Program-made: the position numbers and the translations under genes | Shown here: positions 8,667 to 17,737 of the stretch, piece after piece | Layout: each line of letters starts with the position of its first letter | Numbering within the stretch: position 1 is the stretch's first letter | DNA from: a bacterium | Lineage (GTDB): Bacteria; Krumholzibacteriota; Krumholzibacteriia; LZORAL124-64-63 | DNA length: 53,472 nt | Assembly (NCBI GenBank): GCA_003353795.1 | Contig: PIVY01000009.1 | Span: forward strand, 1 to 53,472 | Reading direction: 5' to 3' | The notes under the pieces: model-generated | What the model was told of the DNA's origin: nothing | The model's input: the letters and a program-made list of their open reading frames with translations, nothing else | Databases searched by the model: none

Positions 8667-10235
8667 CTATTTTTCCTCGTGGTACTCATCCTCGGTGTTC
8701 ACATCCCAGATGTTCATCTTGTCGACCCGGCCGGCGATGATGTTGTCCACCGCGGTCATGGCCGCCAGCATGGAGTGGTCCTGGTTGTTGTACCGGTGCA
8801 TGCCGTTGCGACCGATGAGGAAGAGATTCTCGATGGGGTCGAGGAACTCCCGGATCTCGTCGAACCGGTCGTGGGCGCCGAAGTAGGCGGGGTAGGTCTT
8901 GGGCATGCGCAGGACGGTGCCGTCGAGCACTGCGTCGCGGTCGATGATCCCGATCTTGTGGAGTTCGTTGCGGCCCAGCTCGAGGAGGTCGTCGTCGCTG
9001 CGGCTCCAGATGTGGTCGCCCTCGTTGCAGAAGTACTCCAGCCCGATCCACACCTTGCTGGGATCGGCCACCATGTACGGGCTCCAGTTGTTGAAGATCT
9101 GGAGGCGACCCACCAGCACGTCGGGTTCCTGGATGTAGATCCAGTTGTCCCGTAGCAGCTTCGCGCCGGCACCGTCCTCGTGAACCACGAGGTCGTCCAC
9201 CAGCAGGCCCACGGTCAGGAAGTCGCGGTAGACGAGGCCGTCCCTGACCTCGCGGACGTTGGCGGGAACGTCGGTGGCAAGGGCGTCGATCAACTCGGTG
9301 ACGGGCATGGTGGAGAAGACGTAGTCGGCGGCCATGGTGGTCGTCTCGCCGGTGTGGGGATCACGCATGGAGACGCCGGTGGCCGTCGCGCCCTCGAACT
9401 CGATCCGGTCGACCTCCTGGCTCATGATCACCTTGCCGCCCATCTCCTTGATACGCGCCGCGCAGATCTCCCACATCTGCCCCGGACCGTACTTGGGATA
9501 GAGGAACTGCTCGATGAGGGAGGTTTCGGTGCCCTTCTGGGCCATGTCCCGCTTCTTGAAGGGCCTGTTCAGGGCGTGCTTCACGGCCCCGATGATCGAC
9601 AGGCCCTTGATGCGCTGGGCGCCCCAGGCGGCGCTGATCTCGCGGCAAGGCACGCCCCAGACCTTCTCGGTGTAGGACTCGAAGAACGTCCCGTAGAGCT
9701 CGCGTCCGAATCGGTTGATGAAGAACTGTTCGAGGTTCTGCTCGTCGCGAATGGGCGCGAGGCGAGCCTTCAGGTAGCTCAGGCCGATGCGGATCATGCG
9801 AGCGAGGCCCAGGTTGCGGATGGTGCCGACGCTCAGCGTGATCGGGTAGTCGAAGAACTTGCGCAGGTAGTAGACCCGGCTTTGCCGCGAGCGCAGGAGC
9901 ATCACGTCGTCGGTCTCGGTGGCGTCGGGGCCTTCGGATTCCACGGCCAGATCCCGGCTCTGGCGCTGGTAGGTGATGGTGGCCCCGGTGGCGGCGGACC
10001 GTTCCACGGGCATCAGATTCAGCCACCAGTTCATGACCCGGTCGGACTTGGAGAAGAAGCGATGGCCGCCGAGATCGATGCGGTTTCCCTTGTAGTTGAC
10101 AGTGCGCGCGATGCCGCCCAGGATGACGTCCTTCTCGAGCACGATTGGGGTGACGTCTGATCGCTTGAGGAGCTCGTAGGCGGCTGTCAGGCCGGCCGGG
10201 CCGCCTCCGATGATCACGGCGGTCTTGCTGGGCAT
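8667..10235 (-). CDS. FAD-dependent oxidoreductase of the amine oxidase / UDP-galactopyranose mutase-like superfamily
   Basis: This 522-residue cytosolic protein starts with a Rossmann dinucleotide-binding motif ([17 protein letters not shown], glycines at residues 10-12 and 15). A typical second flavin segment, [16 protein letters not shown], follows. The protein ends with an FAD-proximal segment [19 protein letters not shown]. Relatives are often called protoporphyrinogen oxidase-like, but members with this GGHRFFSK and YNNQDHSM pattern usually sit in O-antigen or exopolysaccharide clusters, where a sugar-modifying or mutase-like role is more likely. The context (glycosyltransferase, epimerase, GtrA-like protein) supports that. 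The reaction itself is not established by sequence. Confidence 0.78.
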   Translation of the reverse strand: MPSKTAVIIGGGPAGLTAAYELLKRSDVTPIVLEKDVILGGIARTVNYKGNRIDLGGHRFFSKSDRVMNWWLNLMPVERSAATGATITYQRQSRDLAVESEGPDATETDDVMLLRSRQSRVYYLRKFFDYPITLSVGTIRNLGLARMIRIGLSYLKARLAPIRDEQNLEQFFINRFGRELYGTFFESYTEKVWGVPCREISAAWGAQRIKGLSIIGAVKHALNRPFKKRDMAQKGTETSLIEQFLYPKYGPGQMWEICAARIKEMGGKVIMSQEVDRIEFEGATATGVSMRDPHTGETTTMAADYVFSTMPVTELIDALATDVPANVREVRDGLVYRDFLTVGLLVDDLVVHEDGAGAKLLRDNWIYIQEPDVLVGRLQIFNNWSPYMVADPSKVWIGLEYFCNEGDHIWSRSDDDLLELGRNELHKIGIIDRDAVLDGTVLRMPKTYPAYFGAHDRFDEIREFLDPIENLFLIGRNGMHRYNNQDHSMLAAMTAVDNIIAGRVDKMNIWDVNTEDEYHEEK

Positions 10236-10355
10236 ACGGGGATTCTCCAGATTGTAAGGGGTCGTCGGCGCCGCAGTTTATGCCCGACGACGCGGGAGGT
10301 GCAAGATGATACTGCCCCCCGAGATCACAACTTCACCTTTCAGGGGACGCCAGCA

Positions 10356-11393
10356 GTGAGCACGTACCTCGTGACCGGCGGATCGGGATTCTTCGGCGGC
10401 ATCGTCAAGCAGCGACTGCTCGAGCAGGGCCATGCCGTGGTCAACGTCGATCTCGAGCAGGACGACGCCACCCACGCCCAGCTGACCTCTTATCAGCGGG
10501 ACATCGGACTGCCCGATACACTCGACGACATCTTCCAGAAGCACCGTTTCGACGGCATCGTTCACTGCGCGGCGATCCTGGCCCACGCCATCGACGACAA
10601 GCGGTTCCTCTGGCGCTCCAACGTGGACGGTACGCGCAGCGTCGCCGAGGCCGCCCGGCGACACGGCGTGCCCCGGCTCCTGTTCATGTCGTCGAACTGC
10701 CTCTGGGCCCACAACTTCGGCCGCCCTGTCCGTGAGGACGATCCGCCCATGCCGGTGGAGATCTACGGCCGGTCGAAGCTCGAGGGCGAGCGGATCCTGC
10801 TGGAGTACACCGAGGATCTGGACGTGGTGATCTTCCGCTGTCCCACGATCATGGACCACGGTCGCCTGGGCCTCTTGACCATCCTCTTCGAGTTCATCGA
10901 GGAAGGGCGGAAGATCTGGGTGGTCGGCGGGGGACACAATCGCTACCAGTTCATCTACGCGCAGGACCTCTTCGACGCGTGCCTGCGCGCCCTCGAACAC
11001 GGCCGCTCCGAGGTGCTGAACATCGGCTCCGACGATGTGCGGTCGTTCCGGGAGGTCTACCAGGCCATCATCGATCGGGCCGGCACCGGCAGCCGCATCG
11101 CGACCCTGCCCAAGGGACCGACGCTGCTGGCCATGCGCGCCGCCTACCATCTGGGCATGTCGCCGCTGGGACCCTACCAGTACAAGATGATCGCCGAGGA
11201 CTTCATCTTCGACACCGGCAGGATCAAGGATCGACTGGGCTGGGCGCCCACGCTGAGCAACGAGGAAATGCTCTTCCGCGCCTACCAGTACTATCACGAC
11301 AATCTGGAGGAGATCCGGTCCCGGAAGAACGTGTCGGCCCACAAGCAGCCCGCCGGCATGGGCGTCATCCGGCTCCTGAAGTGGATGTCCTGA
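10356..11393 (+). CDS. NAD-dependent epimerase/dehydratase (extended SDR family)
   Basis: About 345 residues from GTG 10356, chosen because AGGGGA (10342-10347) lies 8 bp upstream and the Rossmann motif then starts at once (YLVTGGSGFFG, glycines at 8-14). An in-frame ATG at 10299 would add nineteen non-conserved residues. The extended-SDR catalytic pair YxxxK is present as YGRSK (Y137, K141), preceded by FMSSNCLWA and followed by a substrate-binding half. This family interconverts nucleotide sugars (4-epimerase, dehydratase) or acts on sterol-like substrates. The neighbourhood suggests a nucleotide or lipid-linked sugar. It is divergent from the FAD gene, and its stop abuts the convergent methyltransferase stop with no gap. 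Confidence 0.82.
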   Translation: MSTYLVTGGSGFFGGIVKQRLLEQGHAVVNVDLEQDDATHAQLTSYQRDIGLPDTLDDIFQKHRFDGIVHCAAILAHAIDDKRFLWRSNVDGTRSVAEAARRHGVPRLLFMSSNCLWAHNFGRPVREDDPPMPVEIYGRSKLEGERILLEYTEDLDVVIFRCPTIMDHGRLGLLTILFEFIEEGRKIWVVGGGHNRYQFIYAQDLFDACLRALEHGRSEVLNIGSDDVRSFREVYQAIIDRAGTGSRIATLPKGPTLLAMRAAYHLGMSPLGPYQYKMIAEDFIFDTGRIKDRLGWAPTLSNEEMLFRAYQYYHDNLEEIRSRKNVSAHKQPAGMGVIRLLKWMS

Positions 11394-11936
11394 TCAGGCC
11401 TGGGATTCCGCCGCGGCCAGCTCGACCATGCCGTTGCGGAAGATGGCGACCTGGTGGATGTGCAGCGGCCGCTTGAAGACGACCCGGTCGAGGTCGATGG
11501 CGGCGAAGTCGGTGAGGTTGCAGTGCTCGGACGTGCGGCGCTGGGTCAGGCGGACGGCCTCCAGGACCTTCATGACCCAGTCCCACCTGGGGTGCGGGGA
11601 CGAGAGCATGATGAGGCCGCCGGGCTTGCAGAGCGCGCGGATCTCGTCGAGGCAGTCGACGTGCTCGATGACCTCGAGGGCGACCACGGCGTCGAACGAA
11701 CCGGGTGCGAGTCCGAGGGCGCGCCATTGCAGGATGTCGCCCACGATGTCGGCAGGAGGAACCAGATCGAGAGCCAGGACCTCGTGACCATGTTTCCGGA
11801 GCCGTCGGGCGAACCACCCTTCGCCCGACCCCACCACGAGCACACGCGATGCGCTCCCGAGCCGCTCGTGCAGCAGGGCGTACTTGCGTCGCCTGGAGAC
11901 CTCGCTCAGCAGTGGCTGTCGTTTTTCCGTACTCAT
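11394..11936 (-). CDS. Class I SAM-dependent methyltransferase
   Basis: A 180-residue protein from the ATG at 11936, preceded by GGTGA with 5 bp spacing. The frame is open 22 codons further upstream but that part shows no conservation. VLVVGSGEGWFARRL (residues 32-46) is the SAM-binding motif I, followed by VLALDLVPP and SFDAVVALEVIEHV, typical of the Methyltransf_11 family. LCKPGGLIMLSSPHP is the post-motif strand. It is short and lacks extra domains. The target may be a sugar, a lipid-linked intermediate or a small molecule; location next to an epimerase and a GtrA protein favours glycan decoration. It is divergent from the GtrA gene across about 130 bp. Confidence 0.82.
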   Translation of the reverse strand: MSTEKRQPLLSEVSRRRKYALLHERLGSASRVLVVGSGEGWFARRLRKHGHEVLALDLVPPADIVGDILQWRALGLAPGSFDAVVALEVIEHVDCLDEIRALCKPGGLIMLSSPHPRWDWVMKVLEAVRLTQRRTSEHCNLTDFAAIDLDRVVFKRPLHIHQVAIFRNGMVELAAAESQA

Positions 11937-12066
11937 GGTGTCACCGTTCGTTTCAGATGTCGTCCCGGACGAGAACCTGACAGATGATATCTCCAGACGC
12001 AAGTTTCGCGACCCGTTCCACCACGATCACGTTCGTCCGCGGCATGCACCGGGAGCGTCCAGGCCG

Positions 12067-12531
12067 ATGAATCCCACTCTCCGACGCCTCCTGGTCGAAA
12101 ATACTGACAGGACGCCGATTCAGCTTCTTCGCTACGGTCTGGTCGGGGGACTCGCGGCCGTCGTGGACGTCGGCTCCTTCGGGGCCATGGTCTCGGTGCT
12201 GGGCCTCGACTACCGCCTTGCCGTCTTCCTGGCGTTCGCTCTCGGCACCGGCGCCAACTTCATCCTGAGCAACGCCTTCATCTTCGATCGGAAATCGCTG
12301 CCACTCGCCGTGGCCCTCGGACGAATCTACATGTCCGCCCTCGGCGGGCTCCTGGTCAACGAGCTGGTCATGATCGTCTTCGTCGAGGTGTTGCACCAGG
12401 AGCGTCTGATGATCGGGAAGCTGATCGCCACGGGCTGCGCTTTCGTCGTGAACTTCACTCTCGTGAAGAATTACGCCTTCAACAGCCGGATCTCGGTTCT
12501 GCGTCGCTTCTTCAGGCGGACCCGGTCGTAG
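12067..12531 (+). CDS. GtrA-like four-helix membrane protein
   Basis: The 154-residue product starts at ATG 12067 and contains four predicted membrane helices. It shows family signatures: LLRYGLVGGLAAVVDVGSFG (first helix), FALGTGANFILSNAFIFD, then GCAFVVNFTLVKNYAF. GtrA/DPMS-associated proteins (PF04138) are thought to flip or present polyprenyl-phosphate-linked sugars across the membrane for GT-C transferases such as the one encoded at 7.3-8.7 kb. The basic C-terminus (RRFFRRTRS) should face the cytosol. It ends 5 bp before the convergent EamA transporter stop. Confidence 0.87.
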   Translation: MNPTLRRLLVENTDRTPIQLLRYGLVGGLAAVVDVGSFGAMVSVLGLDYRLAVFLAFALGTGANFILSNAFIFDRKSLPLAVALGRIYMSALGGLLVNELVMIVFVEVLHQERLMIGKLIATGCAFVVNFTLVKNYAFNSRISVLRRFFRRTRS

Positions 12532-12536
12532 GCACC

Positions 12537-13430
12537 TCAGTCACGATTGGCGAAGACGCCGGCCACTCCCGCCACAACCAGCGCGGCGCCTGCAAGGGTC
12601 CATCCCGTCACGGCTTCCTGGAGGATCAGCCAGCCGAGGAACACGGCGATGACCGGATTGGCGTAGGTGTACGTGGCGACCACGCGGTAGGGGAGCAGGC
12701 GCAAGGTGGCCATGTAGCTGGTGAAGGCAATGACCGAGCCGAAGATCACCAGGTAGCCGAAGGCCAGCCATGCTTCGCCGGTGGGTTGTGGTAGAGGTTC
12801 GCGGGCGATGAGCGACGCGGCCAGCAGCGACAGGCCGCCGAGCAGCTGCTGATAGCCGGAAATGGCGCGCACCGAGAGGTCGGGCTTGCGTCGCTGCAGC
12901 CAGATGGATCCCGCGGCCCAGAAGAGCGGTGCGAGCAGGCAGGCCACCACACCGATCAGGTCGGCGCGGGTGCCGGTGCGCAGGATCGGCCAGGAGAGCA
13001 CGGCCACGCCGGCGAAGCCGAGGAGCACCGAGCCCACGGTGCGCCACCCGGGCATCCGTCGATCGGCGACCATGACGATCAGCTCCGCCCAGATGGGCAT
13101 GGACGCCACCAGCAGCGCGGCGAGTCCGGATGAGATGCGCTGCTCGGCCATGTTCACCAGGCCGTTGCCGCCGAGCCAGAGCAGGCCGCCGGTGATGCCG
13201 AGGAGCACGAGCTCGTCGCGGGTCAGGCGCAGGCGCTCGCCGCGGAGGCGAGCCCATACCAGGAGGATCACCGAGGCGATCATCACCCGCATGAAGGCCA
13301 TGGCGAAGGGTGGGAAGCCGGCGTCCTCGCGCACGGCCACGCGGATCCCCAGGTAGGTGCTGCCCCAGACCACGTAGACCACGGCGAGATGGGCGAGGCC
13401 GGGGCGGGAGAGCTTGCGCGACTCGGGCAT
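12537..13430 (-). CDS. EamA/DMT-family transporter
   Basis: This 297-residue protein has ten hydrophobic helices in two EamA halves. The first opens with VVYVVWGSTYLGIRVAV, the canonical DMT start, and ends near VLSWPIL. The second carries FWAAGSIWLQRR, YMATLRLLPYRVVATYTYANPVIAVFLGWLIL and the terminal LVVAGVAGVF. Members export amino acids, purines or other metabolites with proton exchange; the substrate is unknown. It is convergent with the GtrA-like gene and shares a 311-bp upstream region with the divergent propeller lipoprotein gene. A second EamA gene lies 4 kb away but is clearly divergent in sequence. Confidence 0.9.
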   Translation of the reverse strand: MPESRKLSRPGLAHLAVVYVVWGSTYLGIRVAVREDAGFPPFAMAFMRVMIASVILLVWARLRGERLRLTRDELVLLGITGGLLWLGGNGLVNMAEQRISSGLAALLVASMPIWAELIVMVADRRMPGWRTVGSVLLGFAGVAVLSWPILRTGTRADLIGVVACLLAPLFWAAGSIWLQRRKPDLSVRAISGYQQLLGGLSLLAASLIAREPLPQPTGEAWLAFGYLVIFGSVIAFTSYMATLRLLPYRVVATYTYANPVIAVFLGWLILQEAVTGWTLAGAALVVAGVAGVFANRD

Positions 13431-13741
13431 GATGGCGTCCAGGGGTCGAGGTGAGAGCGGCGAGCGATGACCATTATCGGTCGAGCGCGGGAGAAACGCG
13501 AGGGGGATACTGCTGCCGGGTCCGGATCCGTCTTGCGGTTCCGCGAACCAAGGCCGGCAATGATTCGCATTCTCTATCTCATTAAAATAGAGCGATTTAC
13601 AGGAAACTCGGATAACTCAGACCGACTCGCTGTGCTATCGTCTCGAGACCGATCCAGGTCGCCGATTGCATCCCCCAACGAGCAATCGATCTATCCGCCC
13701 GGGTCGGATTACGAATCTATTATCCCCAGGAGGAATCGCTG
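13431..13741. other. 311-bp divergent intergenic region
   Basis: It contains the starts of the EamA gene (left) and the lipoprotein gene (right). The middle (13570-13625) is clearly AT-richer than the surroundings and has a 6-bp inverted repeat CTCTAT...ATAGAG around 13573-13593. A strong AGGAGG lies just upstream of the ATG at 13742. I see no convincing -35/-10 pair and no small gene. Confidence 0.5.
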
Positions 13742-14821
13742 ATGATGAAGAAATTCTGGATCCCCATCTGTTTGATCGCCTTGGCCGTCGGCGGCTTCGG
13801 CTGCAGCCAGGAACAGGCTCTCGCTCCCACCGAGGACGAAACTTCCCTCGACGTCCTCAAGGGCCGGCACAACGCTCCTCCGCAGTACTACTCCACCTAC
13901 TGGACCGCCGTCGGCACGAGCATCGAGTTGATCGACGTCGTCCACGGCGAGGCCATCCCGTACCTCGACGACGTCATCCTCGACGAGTTCCCCGGCCGCG
14001 GCCTCTCGGCCGGACTCGGCATCACCTTCGACGTCGACGGCAGCTGCTACTACCTCACCAACTGGCTCATCGGCGACAATCCCAACCTCTGCGAGCTCAC
14101 CAAGATCGACATGACCACCGGCGCGACCACCGTCATCGCCGAGATCCAGAACCACTTCTCCGGCTCGGAGATCGACGCCTGCGGCAACCTCTACACAGTG
14201 GGCTTCGAGCCGCAGGGCCAGAACTACGGCTACTACTTCTCACCCCTCTACGGCGACAAGCTCTGCCTTGTCGACAAGTACACCGGCGACGTGACGCCCA
14301 TCGGTGCCGGCACCGGCCTCGACGACGTCATGGACCTGGCATTCGATTCCGAGGGCACGCTCTGGGCGACCACCCAGAACAAGATGTACACCATCGACCT
14401 CGACAACGGCGAGGCCACCTGGGTCTCCGACATCACCAACGTGCCGCCGGCGAACCCGGAAGAGTCGAATCCGATGATGATCATGTCCATCGCCTTCGAC
14501 AAGCACGACAACCTCTGGGGCACGGGGATCATCGGCTTCTGCGAGGTCTGCGAGGATCCCTCGCCCATCATGGAGATCGATCCATACTCTGGCGAGGGCA
14601 CGCTGCTCGGCTTCAACGATCTGGGCTACAACCACGGCGGCGACACCATGCCGACCAAGGTGCGGATCGCGCATCTCAACGGCGATGGTGATTATGAGTG
14701 CAAGACGATCAGTCTGAATGCCCTGCCGGCGCATCTGGCGCACGGCGACTTCGTGCCGGGGACCGATGGGCATGATTGCGAGTGTCCGAATGACGAGCAG
14801 GGACGCAGGATGGTCCGGTAG
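13742..14821 (+). CDS. Propeller-type lipoprotein with C-terminal AHLAHGD motif
   Basis: A 359-residue lipoprotein: a basic start (MMKKFW), a hydrophobic core and the lipobox-like GGFGCSQ place the lipidated cysteine near residue 21. The body has repeated propeller-like strands: GLGITFDVDGSCYYLTN, EIDACGNLYTVGF, DLAFDSEGTLWATT, MSIAFDKHDNLWGTG. These resemble DUF4394- or NHL-like folds that bind or display ligands. The end contains KTISLNALPAHLAHGD, a short motif I recall at the C-terminus of many secreted proteins in Bacteroidota-like lineages, there often flanked by cysteines as here. Two ATGs are present at the start; AGGAGG fits the first. A 13-bp hairpin follows the stop. Confidence 0.7.
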   Translation: MMKKFWIPICLIALAVGGFGCSQEQALAPTEDETSLDVLKGRHNAPPQYYSTYWTAVGTSIELIDVVHGEAIPYLDDVILDEFPGRGLSAGLGITFDVDGSCYYLTNWLIGDNPNLCELTKIDMTTGATTVIAEIQNHFSGSEIDACGNLYTVGFEPQGQNYGYYFSPLYGDKLCLVDKYTGDVTPIGAGTGLDDVMDLAFDSEGTLWATTQNKMYTIDLDNGEATWVSDITNVPPANPEESNPMMIMSIAFDKHDNLWGTGIIGFCEVCEDPSPIMEIDPYSGEGTLLGFNDLGYNHGGDTMPTKVRIAHLNGDGDYECKTISLNALPAHLAHGDFVPGTDGHDCECPNDEQGRRMVR

Positions 14822-14868
14822 CCGGAACGATCCTGCTGCTGCCGCTATGCCGGCCGTCCCGGCAAATA

Positions 14869-14899
14869 GAGCGCGGTTCCCGACCCGGGAGCCGCGCTC
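14869..14899 (+). terminator. Hairpin terminator after the propeller lipoprotein
   Basis: The arms 14869-14881 and 14887-14899 form a 13-bp stem with one G-U pair and a 5-nt loop, 48 bp after the stop. What follows (GTCGTTGTTCC) is only mildly T-rich. Confidence 0.6.
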
Positions 14900-14991
14900 G
14901 TCGTTGTTCCGGCGGAAGCGGAGAAATGCGATTTCGATTATCCTGAATCGATATTTTGCAGCCGTCGCCACCTCCAACCCCACGGACAACC

Positions 14992-17694
14992 ATGCTCGGC
15001 AAGACTCTCCTCCATTACGAGATCAAGGAACGCATCGGCAAGGGCGGCATGGGCGAGGTCTACTCGGCCCGCGACACCAAGCTCGGCCGTGACGTGGCCC
15101 TCAAGATCCTGCCCACCGAGCTCAGCGGCGACCCCGAGCGCGAGGCCCGCTTCGAGCGCGAGGCCCGGGCCTTGGCCGCCTTACAGCACCCCAACGTGGC
15201 CTCGGTCTACGGCTTCGAGGAGGCCGAAGGGGTCCGATTCTTGGTCATGGAATTGGTGTCCGGCGCCGAGCTCACCGTGCGCATGAAGAAGGGGCCGATC
15301 CCCGTGGACGAAGCCCTGGCCATCGCGCGCCAGATCGCGGCCGGCCTGGAGACCGCCCACGAGAACGGCATCGTCCATCGCGACCTCAAGCCGGCCAACG
15401 TCATGGAGACCGACGAGGGCGACGTCAAGATCCTCGATTTCGGCCTGGCCCAGGCCTGGTTCGGCGACGACGACGGTTCCAGTAGCGACTCGTCCATGAC
15501 GCCCACCATCACTGCTGCCATGACTCAGGCCGGCGCCATCCTGGGCACCGCGGCCTACATGTCGCCCGAACAGGCACGAGGCGCCAGTGTCGACCGGCGC
15601 GCCGACATCTGGGCCTTCGGCGTGATCCTCTTCGAGATGCTCACCGGCGACCGCCTCTTCCACGGCGAAACAGTGAGCGACACACTCGCCGCCGTCCTGC
15701 GCGCCGAGCCCGACTGGGACGCCTTGCCCAGCGAGGACCACCCGGCCCTCTGCCGGCTCATTCATCGCTGTCTCGAGCGCAACCCCAAGCAGCGCCTCCG
15801 CGACATCGGCGAGGCCCGAATCTTCCTTCAGGACGGCGGTCAGAGCACCTCCCACCTGAGCTTCACGGCGCTGGACATGGGTGCCGGCCAGGCCGAACCG
15901 GCGCCCTCCCGTCCGCCCCTGCTGCTCGCGGCCCTCCTGGCCCTGGTCTGTCTGGCCGGCGGCACGTTCCTGGGCTGGAAGGTCCTCGCCACGTCGGAGC
16001 CCGCCCCGGTGCTCCACACCATGGTTCCCCCACCGCCCGAGACCGACTACGACCTCAACGGCACGTCGCCGGGACCGGCGGCCATCTCGCCCGACGGGAC
16101 CATGGTGGCGTTCACTGCCGTGGGCTCGGAGGGCGGCACGCAGCTCTACCTGAGGCACCTGGACAAGGGCGAATCCGTGGCCATGTCCGGCACCGAGACC
16201 GCCGCGTACCCGTTCTGGTCTCCCGACAGCAAGTTCATCGGCTTCTTCGACATGGGAGGCGGCAAGCTGCGCAAGGTGGCCGTGTCGGGTGGGCCGCCGG
16301 TGACCCTGTGCACGTCGACCAACGGCAAGGGCGGGTCCTGGAACAACGCCGGCGACATCATCTTCACGCCCGATGCCGGCGACGAGATCTATCGGGTGCC
16401 GGCCATCGGCGGTGAGCCGGTGATCATCACCGCCCTCGGCCCGGATCACAACTCCCATCGACACCCGCGTTTCCTGCCCGACGGGGAGCAGTTCATCTTC
16501 ACCGCCCGAGCGACCGAGAACGGCCGGCCCAACGACGTGTTTCTCGCCTCGCTCGACACCACCATCACGCCGCGCATCGTCACCACGACCCAGGTCAATG
16601 CCGACTACGTCGACGACCATCTCCTGACCGTGCGCGAGGGCGTCCTCATGGCGACTCCCTTCACGCCGGATCAGGATCGGGTGATCGAGGGCGGCACGCC
16701 ACTGGTGGAGGACATCCTCTCCCTGCCCGGGGCGGCGGTGGCCGTGTTCAGCCCGTCCACCACCGGCATGCTGGTCTTCCAGACCGGCGCCTCGGCGGAA
16801 ACGGGCATGCTGATGACCTGGATGGATATCGAGAGCGGCGCGATGGAGGTCATCGGCGAGCCCGGCCAGATCGTCCATCCCGCGATCAGCCCCGACGGTA
16901 CGCGCGCCGTGGTCGAGGTGCGCGACGTGTCCGACGAGGGCACCGATCTCTGGCTCGTCGAGCTGGACTCCGGCCTCAAGAGCCGTTTCACCTTTGCGCC
17001 CGGCGACGAGGCGGTCGCCTGCTGGTCGCGCAGCGGCGAGTTCGTCTTCTACATGAGTCATGAAGGCGGGACATTTCGCATCGTCCAGCAACCCGTGGAG
17101 GGTCAGGGCGGGGCGGCCATCCTGCTGGAGTCGGACCGAGTCGTGATGCCCACCAGCCTGAGCCCGGACGACCGGGAACTGCTTCTGGACTACCAGCGGG
17201 AAGACGGCGATACCGACCTGAGGCGCCTGTCCCTTGCCGGTGGCGACGGACAGCCCGTGGTCGTCGCGGCCTCTGACGACGGCTATCTCGGAGGCGGCAA
17301 GTACTCCCCCGACGGCCGCTGGATCACCTACCACACCCAGACCGCCGCGGCCTGGGACGTGTTCGTCATGCCCGCGGCCGGCGGCGCCCGCAAGTGGCAG
17401 ATCACCACCGATGGTTCCGCCTATCCCAGATGGAACTCCGACGGCACCGAGCTGTGGGTCAGCAAGTTCAACGGCGACCTGCGGGTCTACGAGGTCGACG
17501 GCAGCGGCGAGACCTTCCGGGCCGGCACCTTCACGCAACCACTGACGATCTCGTCGCCCGACGCCACCGGCTGTTTCTACGATATCCACCCCGACGGCCA
17601 GCGCATCTTGCAGACCGGCAACGACCCGGCGTTCCGCGCCGAGGTCTCGTACCTGCACCTGGTGACCGACTGGCGGCGCGGGCTGGCGCAGTAA
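14992..17694 (+). CDS. Receptor-like Ser/Thr protein kinase with extracytoplasmic beta-propeller
   Basis: A 900-residue protein from ATG 14992. Residues 8-280 are a complete Hanks-type kinase: Gly-rich loop IGKGGMGEVY (15-24), ATP lysine K38, catalytic loop HRDLKPANV (129-137), DFG (149-151), and SPE (191-193) after an activation segment rich in Ser/Thr. A single membrane helix spans about 310-331. Residues about 345-895 are a TolB/PD40-like propeller with blades such as AISPDGTMVAFTAVGSEGG and FWSPDSKFIGFFDMGGG, and later SPDGRWITY. The topology should put the propeller outside. This kinase-propeller architecture is common in Acidobacteriota and related soil/sediment lineages; ligand and substrates are unknown. 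The EamA transporter follows by 43 bp on the same strand and may be cotranscribed. Confidence 0.92.
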   Translation: MLGKTLLHYEIKERIGKGGMGEVYSARDTKLGRDVALKILPTELSGDPEREARFEREARALAALQHPNVASVYGFEEAEGVRFLVMELVSGAELTVRMKKGPIPVDEALAIARQIAAGLETAHENGIVHRDLKPANVMETDEGDVKILDFGLAQAWFGDDDGSSSDSSMTPTITAAMTQAGAILGTAAYMSPEQARGASVDRRADIWAFGVILFEMLTGDRLFHGETVSDTLAAVLRAEPDWDALPSEDHPALCRLIHRCLERNPKQRLRDIGEARIFLQDGGQSTSHLSFTALDMGAGQAEPAPSRPPLLLAALLALVCLAGGTFLGWKVLATSEPAPVLHTMVPPPPETDYDLNGTSPGPAAISPDGTMVAFTAVGSEGGTQLYLRHLDKGESVAMSGTETAAYPFWSPDSKFIGFFDMGGGKLRKVAVSGGPPVTLCTSTNGKGGSWNNAGDIIFTPDAGDEIYRVPAIGGEPVIITALGPDHNSHRHPRFLPDGEQFIFTARATENGRPNDVFLASLDTTITPRIVTTTQVNADYVDDHLLTVREGVLMATPFTPDQDRVIEGGTPLVEDILSLPGAAVAVFSPSTTGMLVFQTGASAETGMLMTWMDIESGAMEVIGEPGQIVHPAISPDGTRAVVEVRDVSDEGTDLWLVELDSGLKSRFTFAPGDEAVACWSRSGEFVFYMSHEGGTFRIVQQPVEGQGGAAILLESDRVVMPTSLSPDDRELLLDYQREDGDTDLRRLSLAGGDGQPVVVAASDDGYLGGGKYSPDGRWITYHTQTAAAWDVFVMPAAGGARKWQITTDGSAYPRWNSDGTELWVSKFNGDLRVYEVDGSGETFRAGTFTQPLTISSPDATGCFYDIHPDGQRILQTGNDPAFRAEVSYLHLVTDWRRGLAQ

Positions 17695-17737
17695 CGATTG
17701 GAGAAATCCGATTTCCACCCCTTCGCGCCCCGGAGTC

